From assembly GCF_002920535.1 (NCBI RefSeq), contig NZ_PQSS01000021.1, positions 42,192 through 106,191 of the forward strand: a stretch of 64,000 nucleotides of DNA, written 5' to 3'. The DNA is from Streptomyces sp. Ru71. Its GTDB lineage: Bacteria; Actinomycetota; Actinomycetes; Streptomycetales; Streptomycetaceae. The notes under the pieces are model-generated. The model saw only the letters and a program-made list of their open reading frames with translations. It had not been told where the DNA came from and did not search any database. Every line of letters begins with the position of its first letter. Within the stretch, counting starts at the first letter, position 1. Positions 35,809-43,817 of this stretch are shown in pieces. A program made the translations under genes and the position numbers.

Positions 35809-36063
35809 GTGGACAAGAAGAACGCCCTGCGCGCCGGCGCCCTGGCCGCCGGTACGACGCTGATGATGCTGCTCATGTCGTCCCCCGCGCTCGCGCTGAC
35901 GCGCGACGACGGCGACGACCCCGGCAAGGGCCTCAGCGTCGGCGAGACGCTGGGTCTGTATGTCTTCGCCCCGCTGGTGGCCTTCGCGGTCATCACGGGC
36001 CTGGTGATGGTCCTCGACCGCTCCAAGACCCGGGTGACGAAGCCGAAGAAGGCGCGGGCCTGA
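35809..36063 (+). CDS. small membrane protein, unknown function (84 aa)
   Basis: GTG start (MDKKNALRAG). The N-terminal hydrophobic segment (AGTTLMMLLMSSPALA) looks like a signal peptide or anchor; residues ~32-44 are acidic (TRDDGDDPGKG), then a second helix (LYVFAPLVAFAVITGLVMVL) and a basic tail (RSKTRVTKPKKARA). No recognised domain, but the type is common in Streptomyces. No strong ribosome site was seen. It lies 56 nt after malQ and is followed by a terminator. Confidence 0.7.
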   Translation: MDKKNALRAGALAAGTTLMMLLMSSPALALTRDDGDDPGKGLSVGETLGLYVFAPLVAFAVITGLVMVLDRSKTRVTKPKKARA

Positions 36064-36090
36064 CGGCTCTCCCACCCCTCGCCGCAGAAC

Positions 36091-36120
36091 GAACCCGGTC
36101 CGCCCCGTGCGACCGGGTTC
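36091..36120 (+). terminator. terminator after the small membrane protein gene
   Basis: GAACCCGGTC (36091-36100) pairs with GACCGGGTTC (36111-36120) across a 10-nt loop; a pyrimidine-rich TTCGC follows. Confidence 0.75.
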
Positions 36121-36166
36121 TTCGCTTGCGGGCCCGCCCGCCTTTTTTGTGGGCCACTATTCACTC

Positions 36167-36190
36167 AGTACATGTACTCAGTGCATACTG
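36167..36190. promoter_or_regulatory. PadR-type operator pair upstream of padR
   Basis: AGTACATGTACT (36167-36178) is a perfect palindrome. Directly after it, CAGT-GCAT-ACTG (36179-36190) is a second inverted repeat, ending 6 bp before the padR ATG. ATGTAC/GTACAT cores are common in PadR operators. This suggests autorepression that blocks the whole exporter operon. Confidence 0.7.
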
Positions 36191-36196
36191 ATCTCC

Positions 36197-36730
36197 ATGA
36201 GCACCCGCCACGTCCTGCTGGGCCTGCTCGCTTCCGGGCCGAGCCATGGCTACGACCTCAAGCGGCGCCACGACGAACGCTTCCCGCAGGCCCGTCCGCT
36301 CGCCTACGGGCAGGTCTACACGACCCTGCAACGCCTGGTCCGCGACGGTCTGGCGGCCGTGGAGGGCACCGAGTCCGAGGGCGGTCCGGAGCGCACGACG
36401 TACCGCGCGACGGCGGACGGCGAGGCCGAACTGGCCCGCTGGGCGGCCGAGGTCGCGCCGCCGGCGCCGTTCGTGGCGAACGAGATCTTCGCCAAGGTGG
36501 TCGTGGCGATCCTCACCGGCGGCGACCCGGCGGCCTATCTGCGGGCGCAGCGCGCCGCGCACATGGCACGGATGCGGGAGCTGACGGCCGTGAAGACCGC
36601 CACGGGCGCCGACCTGGCGACCGTGCTCTCGGCGGACTACGCCGTCAACCACCTCGACGCCGACCTCCGCTGGATGTCCACCACGGCGGACCGGCTCACC
36701 CATCTGACCGCGGAGGTCGACAGAGCATGA
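36197..36730 (+). CDS. PadR family transcriptional regulator
   Basis: 177 aa from ATG 36197 (MSTRHVLLGLLASGPSHGYDL). The PadR winged helix is clear: LLASGPSHGYDLKRRHDERF, YGQVYTTLQRLVRDGLAAVE, ERTTYRATADGEAEL. A C-terminal helical Vir-like dimerisation domain follows. Its stop overlaps the next ATG (ATGA). The setting, PadR-ATPase-FtsX permease, is a common ligand-induced exporter operon in which PadR senses the exported drug or peptide. Confidence 0.92.
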   Translation: MSTRHVLLGLLASGPSHGYDLKRRHDERFPQARPLAYGQVYTTLQRLVRDGLAAVEGTESEGGPERTTYRATADGEAELARWAAEVAPPAPFVANEIFAKVVVAILTGGDPAAYLRAQRAAHMARMRELTAVKTATGADLATVLSADYAVNHLDADLRWMSTTADRLTHLTAEVDRA

Positions 36731-37425
36731 ACACCAAGGGGGAGGGCGCGGCGGTGCTGCTGGCGGCCCGCGGCCTGGTCAAGGCGTACGGCAGGACACC
36801 GGCCCTGCGCGGCGCCGGACTGGACCTGCGGGCCGGGGAGATCCTCGCGGTGACCGGGGCGAGCGGCAGCGGCAAGTCCACGCTGCTGCACTGCCTGGCG
36901 GGGATCGTCCGACCCGACGAGGGCTCGGTGGTGTACGCCGGGGAGCACCTGGAGCGGCAGTCGGAGCGCCGGCTCGGCGAGCTGCGCCGCACGGACTTCG
37001 GGGTCGTCTTCCAGTTCGGGCAGCTGATCCCGGAGCTGACGGTGCTGGACAACGTGGCGCTGCCGCTGCTGCTGGGCGGCCTCGCCAGGCCGGCGGCACA
37101 GGAGCGGGCGGGTGAGTGGCTGGAGCGGTTCGGGGTGCGCGGGCAGGGCGAGCTGCGTCCCGGTGAGCTGAGCGGCGGCCAGGCGCAGCGGGCGGCGCTG
37201 GCGCGGGCGCTGGTGACGGGTCCGCGGATCGTGTTCGCGGACGAGCCGACGGGCGCGCTGGACTCGCTGGCGGGCGAGCAGACGATGACGGCGCTGGTGC
37301 ACACGGCCCGGGAGACGGGCGCGGCGGTCCTGCTGATCACCCACGACGCGCAGACCGCGGCGTACGCGGACCGCGAGGTGCGGCTGAGCGACGGCGCCGT
37401 CACGGAGCTGGGGGTGAACGCGTGA
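36727..37425 (+). CDS. ABC exporter ATP-binding protein (MacB/LolD-like)
   Basis: 232 aa, coupled to padR by ATGA. Walker A GASGSGKST, Q-loop VVFQFGQLIPELTVLDNVALP, signature LSGGQAQRAALARAL, Walker B RIVFADEPTGALDSLAG, H-loop LITHDAQTAAYADR. The FQFGQLIPELT and TGALD elements place it with ATPases that pair with FtsX-like permeases (type VII mechanotransmitters). It partners the next gene. Confidence 0.92.
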   Translation: MNTKGEGAAVLLAARGLVKAYGRTPALRGAGLDLRAGEILAVTGASGSGKSTLLHCLAGIVRPDEGSVVYAGEHLERQSERRLGELRRTDFGVVFQFGQLIPELTVLDNVALPLLLGGLARPAAQERAGEWLERFGVRGQGELRPGELSGGQAQRAALARALVTGPRIVFADEPTGALDSLAGEQTMTALVHTARETGAAVLLITHDAQTAAYADREVRLSDGAVTELGVNA

Positions 37426-38816
37426 GGGAACACGGGGCCGAGCCCGGTGTGGGTGCCGATCTGCGGCTGGCCTGGGCGCTCACGCGCGGGTCGGACCGGC
37501 GGGAGTGGTGGCGGGCCGGGCTGACCGCGGCCGGCGCGGCGGCGGCGACCGGCTTCGCGCTGTCGGCGGCCGTCCTGGGGGCGCTGCGGGGCGGTCACGA
37601 CGTTCCGGTCGGCGGCAGTCTGCTGGACGAGCCGGGGACCCGCTCGGGGGTGATCGTCGGTCTGCTTCTGCTGCTGGTGCCGGTGCTGGGGTTCCTCGGC
37701 CAGTGCGCCCGGATCGGCGCCGTGCACCGCGACCGGCGGCTGGCCGGGCTGCGGCTGGCCGGTGCCACGCCCCGGCAGGTGCGCCGGATCGCGGCGCTGG
37801 AGACGGGGCTGGCCACGCTGGCCGGATCGGCGGTGACGACGGCCGTCGCCGTGCCGGTGCTGGCGGCGCGGTGGCCCGACGCGCCGGTCCTGGCGTGGGT
37901 GGCGGTCGGCGTGGTCGGCATCGGGGTGCCGGTCCTGGGCGCGGCGGCGGGCGCGCTGGCGCTGCGCCGGGTGGTGGCCTCACCGCTGGGCTGGGTACGA
38001 CGGGTGCGGCCGCGCACCGGGCGCGGGCCGGTCCTGGCGTTCCTGGCCGGGCTCGCGCTGGTGGCGGTGATGGCGTTCGCCGTCGTGGCGGGTACCGGCG
38101 GCTCGTCACCCCGGCCCGCGTACGCCGAGGGGCCGCTGCTGGTGTTCGGCCTGCTCCTGGCCGTGGGGGCGGGAGCGGTGTGGCTCAGCGGGGTCACGGC
38201 CCGGCTCACCGGCCGGCTCCTCGCGCCCCGGGCCGGCTCGGCGGCGACGCTGATCGCGGCGGAGCGACTGCGGGACGACCCGTGGGCGGCGGCCCGCACC
38301 CATGCGGCGGTCCTGCTGGTGACGGTGGCCGGCACCGGCTTCGTCGGCATCCGGCAGGCCATGCTGGACGATCTGCACCGGATGAGCCGGGAGGGCACCC
38401 TGGGCTCGGACATGGGCTACTACACCGGCGGCCTGAACCTCACCGCGGCAGCGCTGGCCGTCGCCCTCGCGATCACCCTGTCCGGGCTGGCCGTCGGGAC
38501 GGCCGAGTCGGTGGCCACCCGGCGCCGGGGCCTGGCCGCACAGGCCGCCGCCGGGGTGCCGCGCACGGTGCTCGGACGGGCCCTGCTGCTGGAGACGGCG
38601 CTGCCGCTGGCCCCGGCGCTGACCTTGGCGGGCGTCGGCGGCATGGCGGTCGGCACCTGGTACGGCACCGTCACCGCCGGCCGGGGCACACCGGTCGTGC
38701 CGTACGCGGCCCTGCTGGTACCGGTGGCGGTGTTCGCCGTGTGCCTGCTGGCGGCGGCCACGGCACTGCCCCTGCTGCGCCGCACCACGGGCCCGGCGGA
38801 GCTGAGGTACACGTGA
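37422..38816 (+). CDS. FtsX-like ABC permease
   Basis: 464 aa, GTG start overlapping the ATPase stop (GTGA). About 8-10 hydrophobic segments, with FtsX-type blocks (IGAVHRDRRLAGLRLAGATPRQVRRIAALETG and, later, TRRRGLAAQAAAGVPRTVLGRALL) shown here in parts of the two repeat halves. No large extracellular MacB domain is present, so it is of the compact actinobacterial type. With the ATPase it would export or extrude an unknown hydrophobic compound under PadR control. Confidence 0.85.
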   Translation: MREHGAEPGVGADLRLAWALTRGSDRREWWRAGLTAAGAAAATGFALSAAVLGALRGGHDVPVGGSLLDEPGTRSGVIVGLLLLLVPVLGFLGQCARIGAVHRDRRLAGLRLAGATPRQVRRIAALETGLATLAGSAVTTAVAVPVLAARWPDAPVLAWVAVGVVGIGVPVLGAAAGALALRRVVASPLGWVRRVRPRTGRGPVLAFLAGLALVAVMAFAVVAGTGGSSPRPAYAEGPLLVFGLLLAVGAGAVWLSGVTARLTGRLLAPRAGSAATLIAAERLRDDPWAAARTHAAVLLVTVAGTGFVGIRQAMLDDLHRMSREGTLGSDMGYYTGGLNLTAAALAVALAITLSGLAVGTAESVATRRRGLAAQAAAGVPRTVLGRALLLETALPLAPALTLAGVGGMAVGTWYGTVTAGRGTPVVPYAALLVPVAVFAVCLLAAATALPLLRRTTGPAELRYT

Positions 38817-38846
38817 CCCCGGCCGCGCACGCCGGCCACCACTGAC

Positions 38847-38883
38847 CGCCCGCCCGGGGGCACGGGGGTCCTCCGGGCGGGCG
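38847..38883. terminator. terminator between convergent permease and HNH genes
   Basis: An 11-bp stem, CGCCCGCCCGG (38847-38857) with its complement at 38873-38883, and a 15-nt loop. Confidence 0.7.
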
Positions 38884-38911
38884 TACTCGGGCCGGCGGCC
38901 CGGAGCGACGG

Positions 38912-39448
38912 TCAGGCGGAGATGCCGTCGATCCGGGCCAGTGCGTCGTCCGCGCCGAACGGCTGCAGATAGGGCAGCCAGCGCGGGTCCCGGTGGCCGG
39001 TGCCGATGATGCGCCAGGCCAGACCGGTGGGCGGAGCGGGTTTGTGCCGCAGCCGCCAGCCCAGCTCGAACAGGTGGCGGTCGGCCTTGACGTGGTTGCA
39101 GCGGCGGCAGGAGGCCACCACGTTGTCCCAGACGTGCTTGCCCCCGCGTGAGCGCGGGATGACGTGGTCGACGCTGGTTGCGACGCCACCGCAGTACATG
39201 CACCGGCCCCCGTCCCGGGCGAACAGCGCCCGGCGGGTCAGAGGAACGGGCCCCCGGTAGGGAACCCGCACGAATCGCTTGAGCCGGACCACGCTGGGTG
39301 CGGGGACGGTGACGGTTGCGCTGTGCAGAAAGGCGCCGGACTCCTCCAGGCAGACAGCCTTGTTCTCCAGGACGAGGACGAGCGCGCGGCGGAGCGGTAC
39401 GACGCCGAGTGGCTCGTACGACGCGTTGAGGACCAGGACATGCGGCAC
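38912..39448 (-). CDS. HNH endonuclease family protein
   Basis: 178 aa from GTG 39448 with AAGGAGG 6 nt upstream; a longer frame to 39571 lacks support. N-terminal domain HVLVLNASYEPLGVVPLRRALVLVL is typical of a chromosomal actinobacterial HNH family. HNH core: RCMYCGGVATSVDHVIPRSRGG, then WDNVVASCRRCNHVKADR, with two CxxC zinc pairs and the DH of the HNH motif. This family is a core housekeeping gene of uncertain role, not a phage or intron homing enzyme here. Confidence 0.92.
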   Translation of the reverse strand: MPHVLVLNASYEPLGVVPLRRALVLVLENKAVCLEESGAFLHSATVTVPAPSVVRLKRFVRVPYRGPVPLTRRALFARDGGRCMYCGGVATSVDHVIPRSRGGKHVWDNVVASCRRCNHVKADRHLFELGWRLRHKPAPPTGLAWRIIGTGHRDPRWLPYLQPFGADDALARIDGISA

Positions 39449-39766
39449 GGGTGCCTCCTTGGGCGTCGGCGGCGCGTGGCTCGCGCCGGGACGATCTGCA
39501 GTCAGTCTCCCCTCATGCCTGGTGGCAGCGCCACCATGTCCCGGTAACGGGCTGGGAGTGTTTTCGACCACATCTGAATCATCCCCAGACCGGCGACCGG
39601 TTCAAGCCCAGGTGAGCACGGTCTCTCCTCGGCGCATCCGGCAGGGGCACACACTGTGCCCCGTTAGTGTGGTGCCCCTGCCTTCCGGTGACCTTTCCGT
39701 GACCTTGACGACCGGGACCGCCGTCCCGCGCCCGGGGGCAGACCGCTGCACCTGGAGGTATCCGCC

Positions 39767-40864
39767 GTGTCCTTGCCCGCCGTCCTACTGGCCGCCGGTC
39801 CCTCGCCGTCGCCGTCTCCCGCCGGGACGCCGTCCGTGACCGTGCCCACGCTCCAGGACGCCCAGGAGAGCGCGACGAACGCGGCGAGCTGGATCGAGCA
39901 GAACTGGTCGACGTGGCTGGCGATCGGTCTGCGCGTGCTGCTGATCCTGGTGATCGCGGCCGTGCTGCGGGTGGCGGTGCGGCGGGCGATCACCAAGCTG
40001 ATAGACCGGATGAACCGCACGGTCCAGGCGGTGGACGGCACCGCGCTCGGCGGCCTGCTGGTGAACGCCGAGCGGCGCCGCCAGCGCTCGCAGGCGATCG
40101 GCTCGGTGCTCCGGTCGGTGGCGTCGTTCCTCATCCTGGGCACGGCCGCGCTGATGGTGCTGGCCACCTTCGACATCAACCTGGCGCCGCTGCTGGCCTC
40201 CGCCGGTGTCGCGGGCGTGGCGATCGGTTTCGGCGCCCGCAACCTGGTCACCGACTTCCTGTCCGGCGTGTTCATGATCCTGGAGGACCAGTACGGCGTC
40301 GGCGACTCGATCGACGCCGGTGTCGCCTCCGGCGAGGTGATCGAGGTCGGCCTGCGCGTGACGAAGCTGCGCGGCGACAACGGCGAGATCTGGTACGTCC
40401 GCAACGGCGAGGTCAAGCGCATCGGCAACCTCTCGCAGGGCTGGGCGACGGCCGGCGTCGACGTCACCGTGAAGGCGTCGGAGGACCTGGACCGGGTGAA
40501 GGCCACCCTCGACGAGGTCGCCGAGACGATGGGCAAGGAGGAGCCGTGGAACGAACTCCTGTGGAGCCCGGTCCAGGTGCTCGGCCTGGACAGCGTGCTG
40601 CTCGACTCGATGGTGGTGCGCCTGTCCGCCAAGACCATGCCGGGCAAGTCCGTCGCCGTCGAGCGTGAGCTGCGCTGGCGCGTCAAGCGCGCCTTCGACG
40701 CGGCCGACATCCGCATCGTCGGCGGCGCGACGGCTCCCGCGGAGGAGGGCGCGGCGGCGGACCCGTCGGCCTCGGTGGCGGCCCCCTCCGCCTTCGCCAA
40801 CTCCACGTCCCCGCAGGCCCAGGCGACGACCCCGCTGGTCCCGCCGCAGAGCACCAGCAAGTAG
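39767..40864 (+). CDS. mechanosensitive channel, MscS family
   Basis: 365 aa, GTG start with TGGAGG upstream. Hydrophobic segments near residues 45-70, 115-140 and the pore helix LLASAGVAGVAIGFGARNLVTDFLSG, followed by the MscS beta domain (EDQYGVGDSIDAG, NGEVKRIGNLSQGW). The C-terminus is a low-complexity Ala/Ser/Pro tail (residues ~325-365). It would release ions under hypo-osmotic shock. It is preceded by the divergent HNH gene. Confidence 0.92.
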   Translation: MSLPAVLLAAGPSPSPSPAGTPSVTVPTLQDAQESATNAASWIEQNWSTWLAIGLRVLLILVIAAVLRVAVRRAITKLIDRMNRTVQAVDGTALGGLLVNAERRRQRSQAIGSVLRSVASFLILGTAALMVLATFDINLAPLLASAGVAGVAIGFGARNLVTDFLSGVFMILEDQYGVGDSIDAGVASGEVIEVGLRVTKLRGDNGEIWYVRNGEVKRIGNLSQGWATAGVDVTVKASEDLDRVKATLDEVAETMGKEEPWNELLWSPVQVLGLDSVLLDSMVVRLSAKTMPGKSVAVERELRWRVKRAFDAADIRIVGGATAPAEEGAAADPSASVAAPSAFANSTSPQAQATTPLVPPQSTSK

Positions 40865-40958
40865 CTCCGCGCGCACCTTCTCGCGCCCCGCGCGTACGCC
40901 CCTTCGCGCCCGCGCGCACCTCTTCCTCGCGCGCCCGCGCCCGCGCGCACGCCTCCTG

Positions 40959-40997
40959 ACGCCCCCGCAGGTAACGACTCCGTTGCCGCGGGGGCGT
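40959..40997 (+). terminator. terminator of the mscS gene
   Basis: A 10-bp outer stem (40959-40968 with 40988-40997) and a 7-bp inner stem with one G-T pair (40970-40976 with 40981-40987). It separates mscS from the csn promoter that begins 7 nt downstream. The 90 bp before it is a CGCGC/CTTC low-complexity tract. Confidence 0.8.
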
Positions 40998-41003
40998 CCG
41001 CTC

Positions 41004-41032
41004 TTGACGCCCCTGCCGTGGCCGCCTACGTT
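41004..41032 (+). promoter_or_regulatory. sigma70-type (HrdB-like) promoter of the csn operon
   Basis: -35 TTGACG (41004-41009), a 17-bp spacer and -10 TACGTT (41027-41032). The predicted transcription start is near 41039-41040, about 110 nt before csnR. Both hexamers fit the housekeeping consensus. Confidence 0.65.
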
Positions 41033-41044
41033 CCTCGCAGCGAC

Positions 41045-41057
41045 AGGAAACTTTCCT
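41045..41057. promoter_or_regulatory. CsnR operator (perfect palindrome)
   Basis: AGGAAA-C-TTTCCT is the CsnR/chitosanase-box palindrome known from Streptomyces and Kitasatospora chitosanase genes. It begins about 5 bp after the predicted transcription start, so bound CsnR would block promoter clearance. Chitosan oligosaccharides are the known inducer. Confidence 0.88.
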
Positions 41058-41150
41058 AACAATCTCCGAGCAGGGCGGGCAGCCTCGGGTGGACAGCCCT
41101 CCCCGCTCGCTGAAAAGCTGTCCCGCTGGAAAGGCAGGTGTGCAGACCCC

Positions 41151-42362
41151 ATGGCAGGAACCGCCGGTACGCCGGGCACCCCACGCGTGCTGCGCGCCAT
41201 GAACGACCGCGCCGCGCTGGACCTGCTGCTGGAGCACGGCCCGCTCTCCCGCACCCGGATCGGCAAGCTCACCGGCCTGTCCAAGCCCACCGCCTCGCAG
41301 CTGCTGGCCCGTCTGGAGGCGGCCGGCCTGGTGCTGGCCACCGGCACGGCCGAGGGCCGGCCGGGCCCCAACGCCCAGCTGTACGAGGTCAACCCGGCCG
41401 CCGCGTACGCCGCCGGCCTGGATGTCACCCCGGGCCGCATCCTGGCCGCCGTCGCCGACATCACCGGGCGCACGGTCGGGCGGTTCGAGCTGCCCACACC
41501 CGGCCGGCGCCCCGCGCAGCCCGTCGCCCAGCAGGTCACCGACGCCCTCGACGGCGCGGTGAAGGCGGCCGGACTGGCCCGCTCCGACGTGCACCGGCTC
41601 GTCATCGGCACGCCGGGCGCCTTCGACCCGGGCACGGGCCGGCTGCGCTACGCCTCCCATCTGCCGGGCTGGCACTCCCCGGCCCTGCTCGACGAACTCG
41701 CCGCCGCGCTGCCCATGCCCGTGGAGTACGAGAACGACGTCAACCTCGTCGCACTCGCCGAGCAGCGCCTCGGCGCCGCCCGCGGGCACGAGGACTTCGT
41801 GCTGCTGTGGAACCAGGAGGGTCTGGGCGCCGCCCTGGTCCTGGGCGGCCGGCTGCACCGGGGCTTCACCGGCGGCGCGGGAGAGGTGGGTTTCCTTCCG
41901 GTCCCCGGCACCCCGCTGGTGCGCCAGGTGAGGAAAGCCAACAGTGGCGGCTACCAGGAGCTGGCCGGCTCCCAGGCCGTCCCGCAGCTCGCCCGCGAGC
42001 TCGGCATGAACGACATCCCCTCCGGGCCGTACGCCGAGGCCGCGGCGGCGCTGCTCGCCCGGGCCGCCGCCGAGGACACCGTGCTGGGCCGGCTGCTGCT
42101 GCAGACGTACGCCACGCGGCTCGCCACCGGTCTCGCCTCGCTCGTCTCCGTCCTCGACCCCGAGCTGGTCGTGCTGTCCGGGGCCTCGCTCACCAGCGGC
42201 GGCGAGGTGCTGCGCGCCCTGGTCCAGGCCGAGCTGGAGGAGCTGGCCGCCGCCCGGCCCCGGCTCGTCGTCGGCGAGGTCGTCGAACACCCCGTTCTGC
42301 GCGGCGCGCTGGAGCGCGCGCTGACGGTCACCCGCGACGAGGTCTTCGACACCTCGCGCTGA
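41151..42362 (+). CDS. csnR: ROK-family repressor of chitosan-oligosaccharide utilisation (CsnR)
   Basis: 403 aa. N-terminal winged helix (DLLLEHGPLSRTRIGKLTGL, SKPTASQLLARLEAAGLV) joined to a ROK domain (IGTPGAFDPGTGRLRYASHL, YENDVNLVALAEQRLGAA, GLGAALVLGGRLHRGFTGGAG). The Cys-rich zinc motif normally placed after the GEVGF strand is replaced by VPGTPLVRQVRKANSGGYQE, so the structural zinc is probably absent. It is the first gene of the operon and autoregulated through the operator at 41045. In Streptomyces CsnR represses its own operon and the chitosanase gene; the name rests on operator, gene order and family. Confidence 0.9.
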   Translation: MAGTAGTPGTPRVLRAMNDRAALDLLLEHGPLSRTRIGKLTGLSKPTASQLLARLEAAGLVLATGTAEGRPGPNAQLYEVNPAAAYAAGLDVTPGRILAAVADITGRTVGRFELPTPGRRPAQPVAQQVTDALDGAVKAAGLARSDVHRLVIGTPGAFDPGTGRLRYASHLPGWHSPALLDELAAALPMPVEYENDVNLVALAEQRLGAARGHEDFVLLWNQEGLGAALVLGGRLHRGFTGGAGEVGFLPVPGTPLVRQVRKANSGGYQELAGSQAVPQLARELGMNDIPSGPYAEAAAALLARAAAEDTVLGRLLLQTYATRLATGLASLVSVLDPELVVLSGASLTSGGEVLRALVQAELEELAAARPRLVVGEVVEHPVLRGALERALTVTRDEVFDTSR

Positions 42363-42372
42363 TCCCGCACCG

Positions 42373-42428
42373 CCCCTCGTACCACTCCTCTCGCACCACC
42401 CCCCTCGTACGACCCCTCTCGCTCCACC
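42373..42428 (+). repeat. 28-bp tandem repeat (14-bp sub-units) between csnR and csnE
   Basis: Two copies of a 28-bp pyrimidine-rich unit (42373-42400 and 42401-42428) match at 25 of 28 positions. Each copy is two similar 14-mers (CCCCTCGTACCACT, CCTCTCGCACCACC), making four in a row. Upstream of csnE, in the mRNA. Confidence 0.75.
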
Positions 42429-42471
42429 CCTCCCCCTTTCCCCGCCCCACCCGTCCCTGGGAGACCTCGCC

Positions 42472-43815
42472 ATGCCCGAAGCCATACCGTCGCTCGCCCG
42501 AAAAGCGGCCTTTGCCCTGACCGCGTCGCTGGCTCTGCTCGCGACCGCCTGTACCGGACAGTCCGGCTCCGGCGCCTCGGACGATCCGTCGAAGGAGACG
42601 ACGATCACCTTCTGGCACGCCTGGAGCGCGCCGAACGAGGTCAAGGCCGTCAACGAGCTGGTCGCCGGCTTCGAGAAGGCGCACCCGAACATCCACGTGG
42701 ACGTCGTCGGCAACATGACCGACGACAAGATCAACCAGGCGCTGCGAGCGGGCGGCACCAAGGCGCCCGACGTGATCTCCTCGTTCACCACGAACAACGT
42801 GGGCAAGTTCTGCTCCTCCGGTGCCCTGGTCGACCTCGACCCCTTCTTCGAGAAGGCGGGGATCGACCCGCGCCAGACCTTCCCGAAGGCGATGAACGAG
42901 TACACGCAGTTCGAGGGCGACCGCTGCACGGCCCCGCTGCTCGGCGACGCCTACGGCCTGTACTACAACAAGACCGCCTTCGCGAAGGCCGGCATCACCG
43001 CCCCGCCGAAGACCTGGTCGGAGTTCGAGGCCGACGCAAAGAAACTGACCGTCCCCGACGGCGACTCGTTCAAGCAGCTCGGCTTCATGCCGGACTACCA
43101 CGGCTGGGAGTCGACCACCGAGCACTACCTCGGCCAGTTCTCCCCCACCTACTTCGACCAGGGCGGCAAGTCGAACCTCGCCGAGGACCCGGCGTTCGAG
43201 AAGGGCTTCACGCTGCAGAAGCGGCTGGTCGACGAACTCGGCGGCTTCGAGAAGCTGGAGCGCTACCGGGCCGGACTGGGCGACGAGTGGGGGCCCAAGC
43301 ACCCCTTCCACACCGGTCAGGTCGCCATGCAGCTCGACGGCGAGTGGCGTCTGGGCATGGCCCTGAACGCCAAGCCCGGCTTCGAGATCGGCGTCGCGCC
43401 GCTGCCCGTCCCGGACGACCATGTGAGCCAGTACGGCAAGGGCTACATCACCGGCACCATCACCGGCATCGCCGCCACCAGCACCAAGCAGAACGCCGCC
43501 TGGGAACTGGTGAAGTACATGACCACCGACACCGACGCGGTGGTGGGCTTCTCCAACGCGATCCACAACGTCCCCTCCACCCTGGCCGCGCTGAAGTCGC
43601 CGAAGCTGAAGTACGACCCGCGCTTCAGGACGTTCCTGGACATCGCGGCGAACCCCGACTCGACGTCCACGCCCGCGTCCGTCAACGGCGGCCAGTACCT
43701 GGTGACCATCCAGCAGCTCGGCTACGACTACGAGAGCGGCAAGGTCACCGACCTCAAGGCCGGCCTGAAGAAGGCGGCGGCGCAGATCGACACGGACATC
43801 GCGCAGGCGAAGTAG
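42472..43815 (+). CDS. csnE: chitosan-oligosaccharide ABC transporter substrate-binding lipoprotein
   Basis: 447 aa, ATG with a GGGAG site. Signal with a lipobox-like end (LLATAC, Cys27). Family 1 solute-binding protein (ITFWHAWSAPNEVKAVNELVAGFEKAHP; APLLGDAYGLYYNKTAFAKAG; GFSNAIHNVPST). By operon context it captures glucosamine oligosaccharides outside the cell and hands them to the CsnF/CsnG channel. No ATPase gene is in this operon; Streptomyces carbohydrate importers commonly share the MsiK ATPase, encoded elsewhere. Confidence 0.9.
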   Translation: MPEAIPSLARKAAFALTASLALLATACTGQSGSGASDDPSKETTITFWHAWSAPNEVKAVNELVAGFEKAHPNIHVDVVGNMTDDKINQALRAGGTKAPDVISSFTTNNVGKFCSSGALVDLDPFFEKAGIDPRQTFPKAMNEYTQFEGDRCTAPLLGDAYGLYYNKTAFAKAGITAPPKTWSEFEADAKKLTVPDGDSFKQLGFMPDYHGWESTTEHYLGQFSPTYFDQGGKSNLAEDPAFEKGFTLQKRLVDELGGFEKLERYRAGLGDEWGPKHPFHTGQVAMQLDGEWRLGMALNAKPGFEIGVAPLPVPDDHVSQYGKGYITGTITGIAATSTKQNAAWELVKYMTTDTDAVVGFSNAIHNVPSTLAALKSPKLKYDPRFRTFLDIAANPDSTSTPASVNGGQYLVTIQQLGYDYESGKVTDLKAGLKKAAAQIDTDIAQAK

Positions 43816-43817
43816 CG

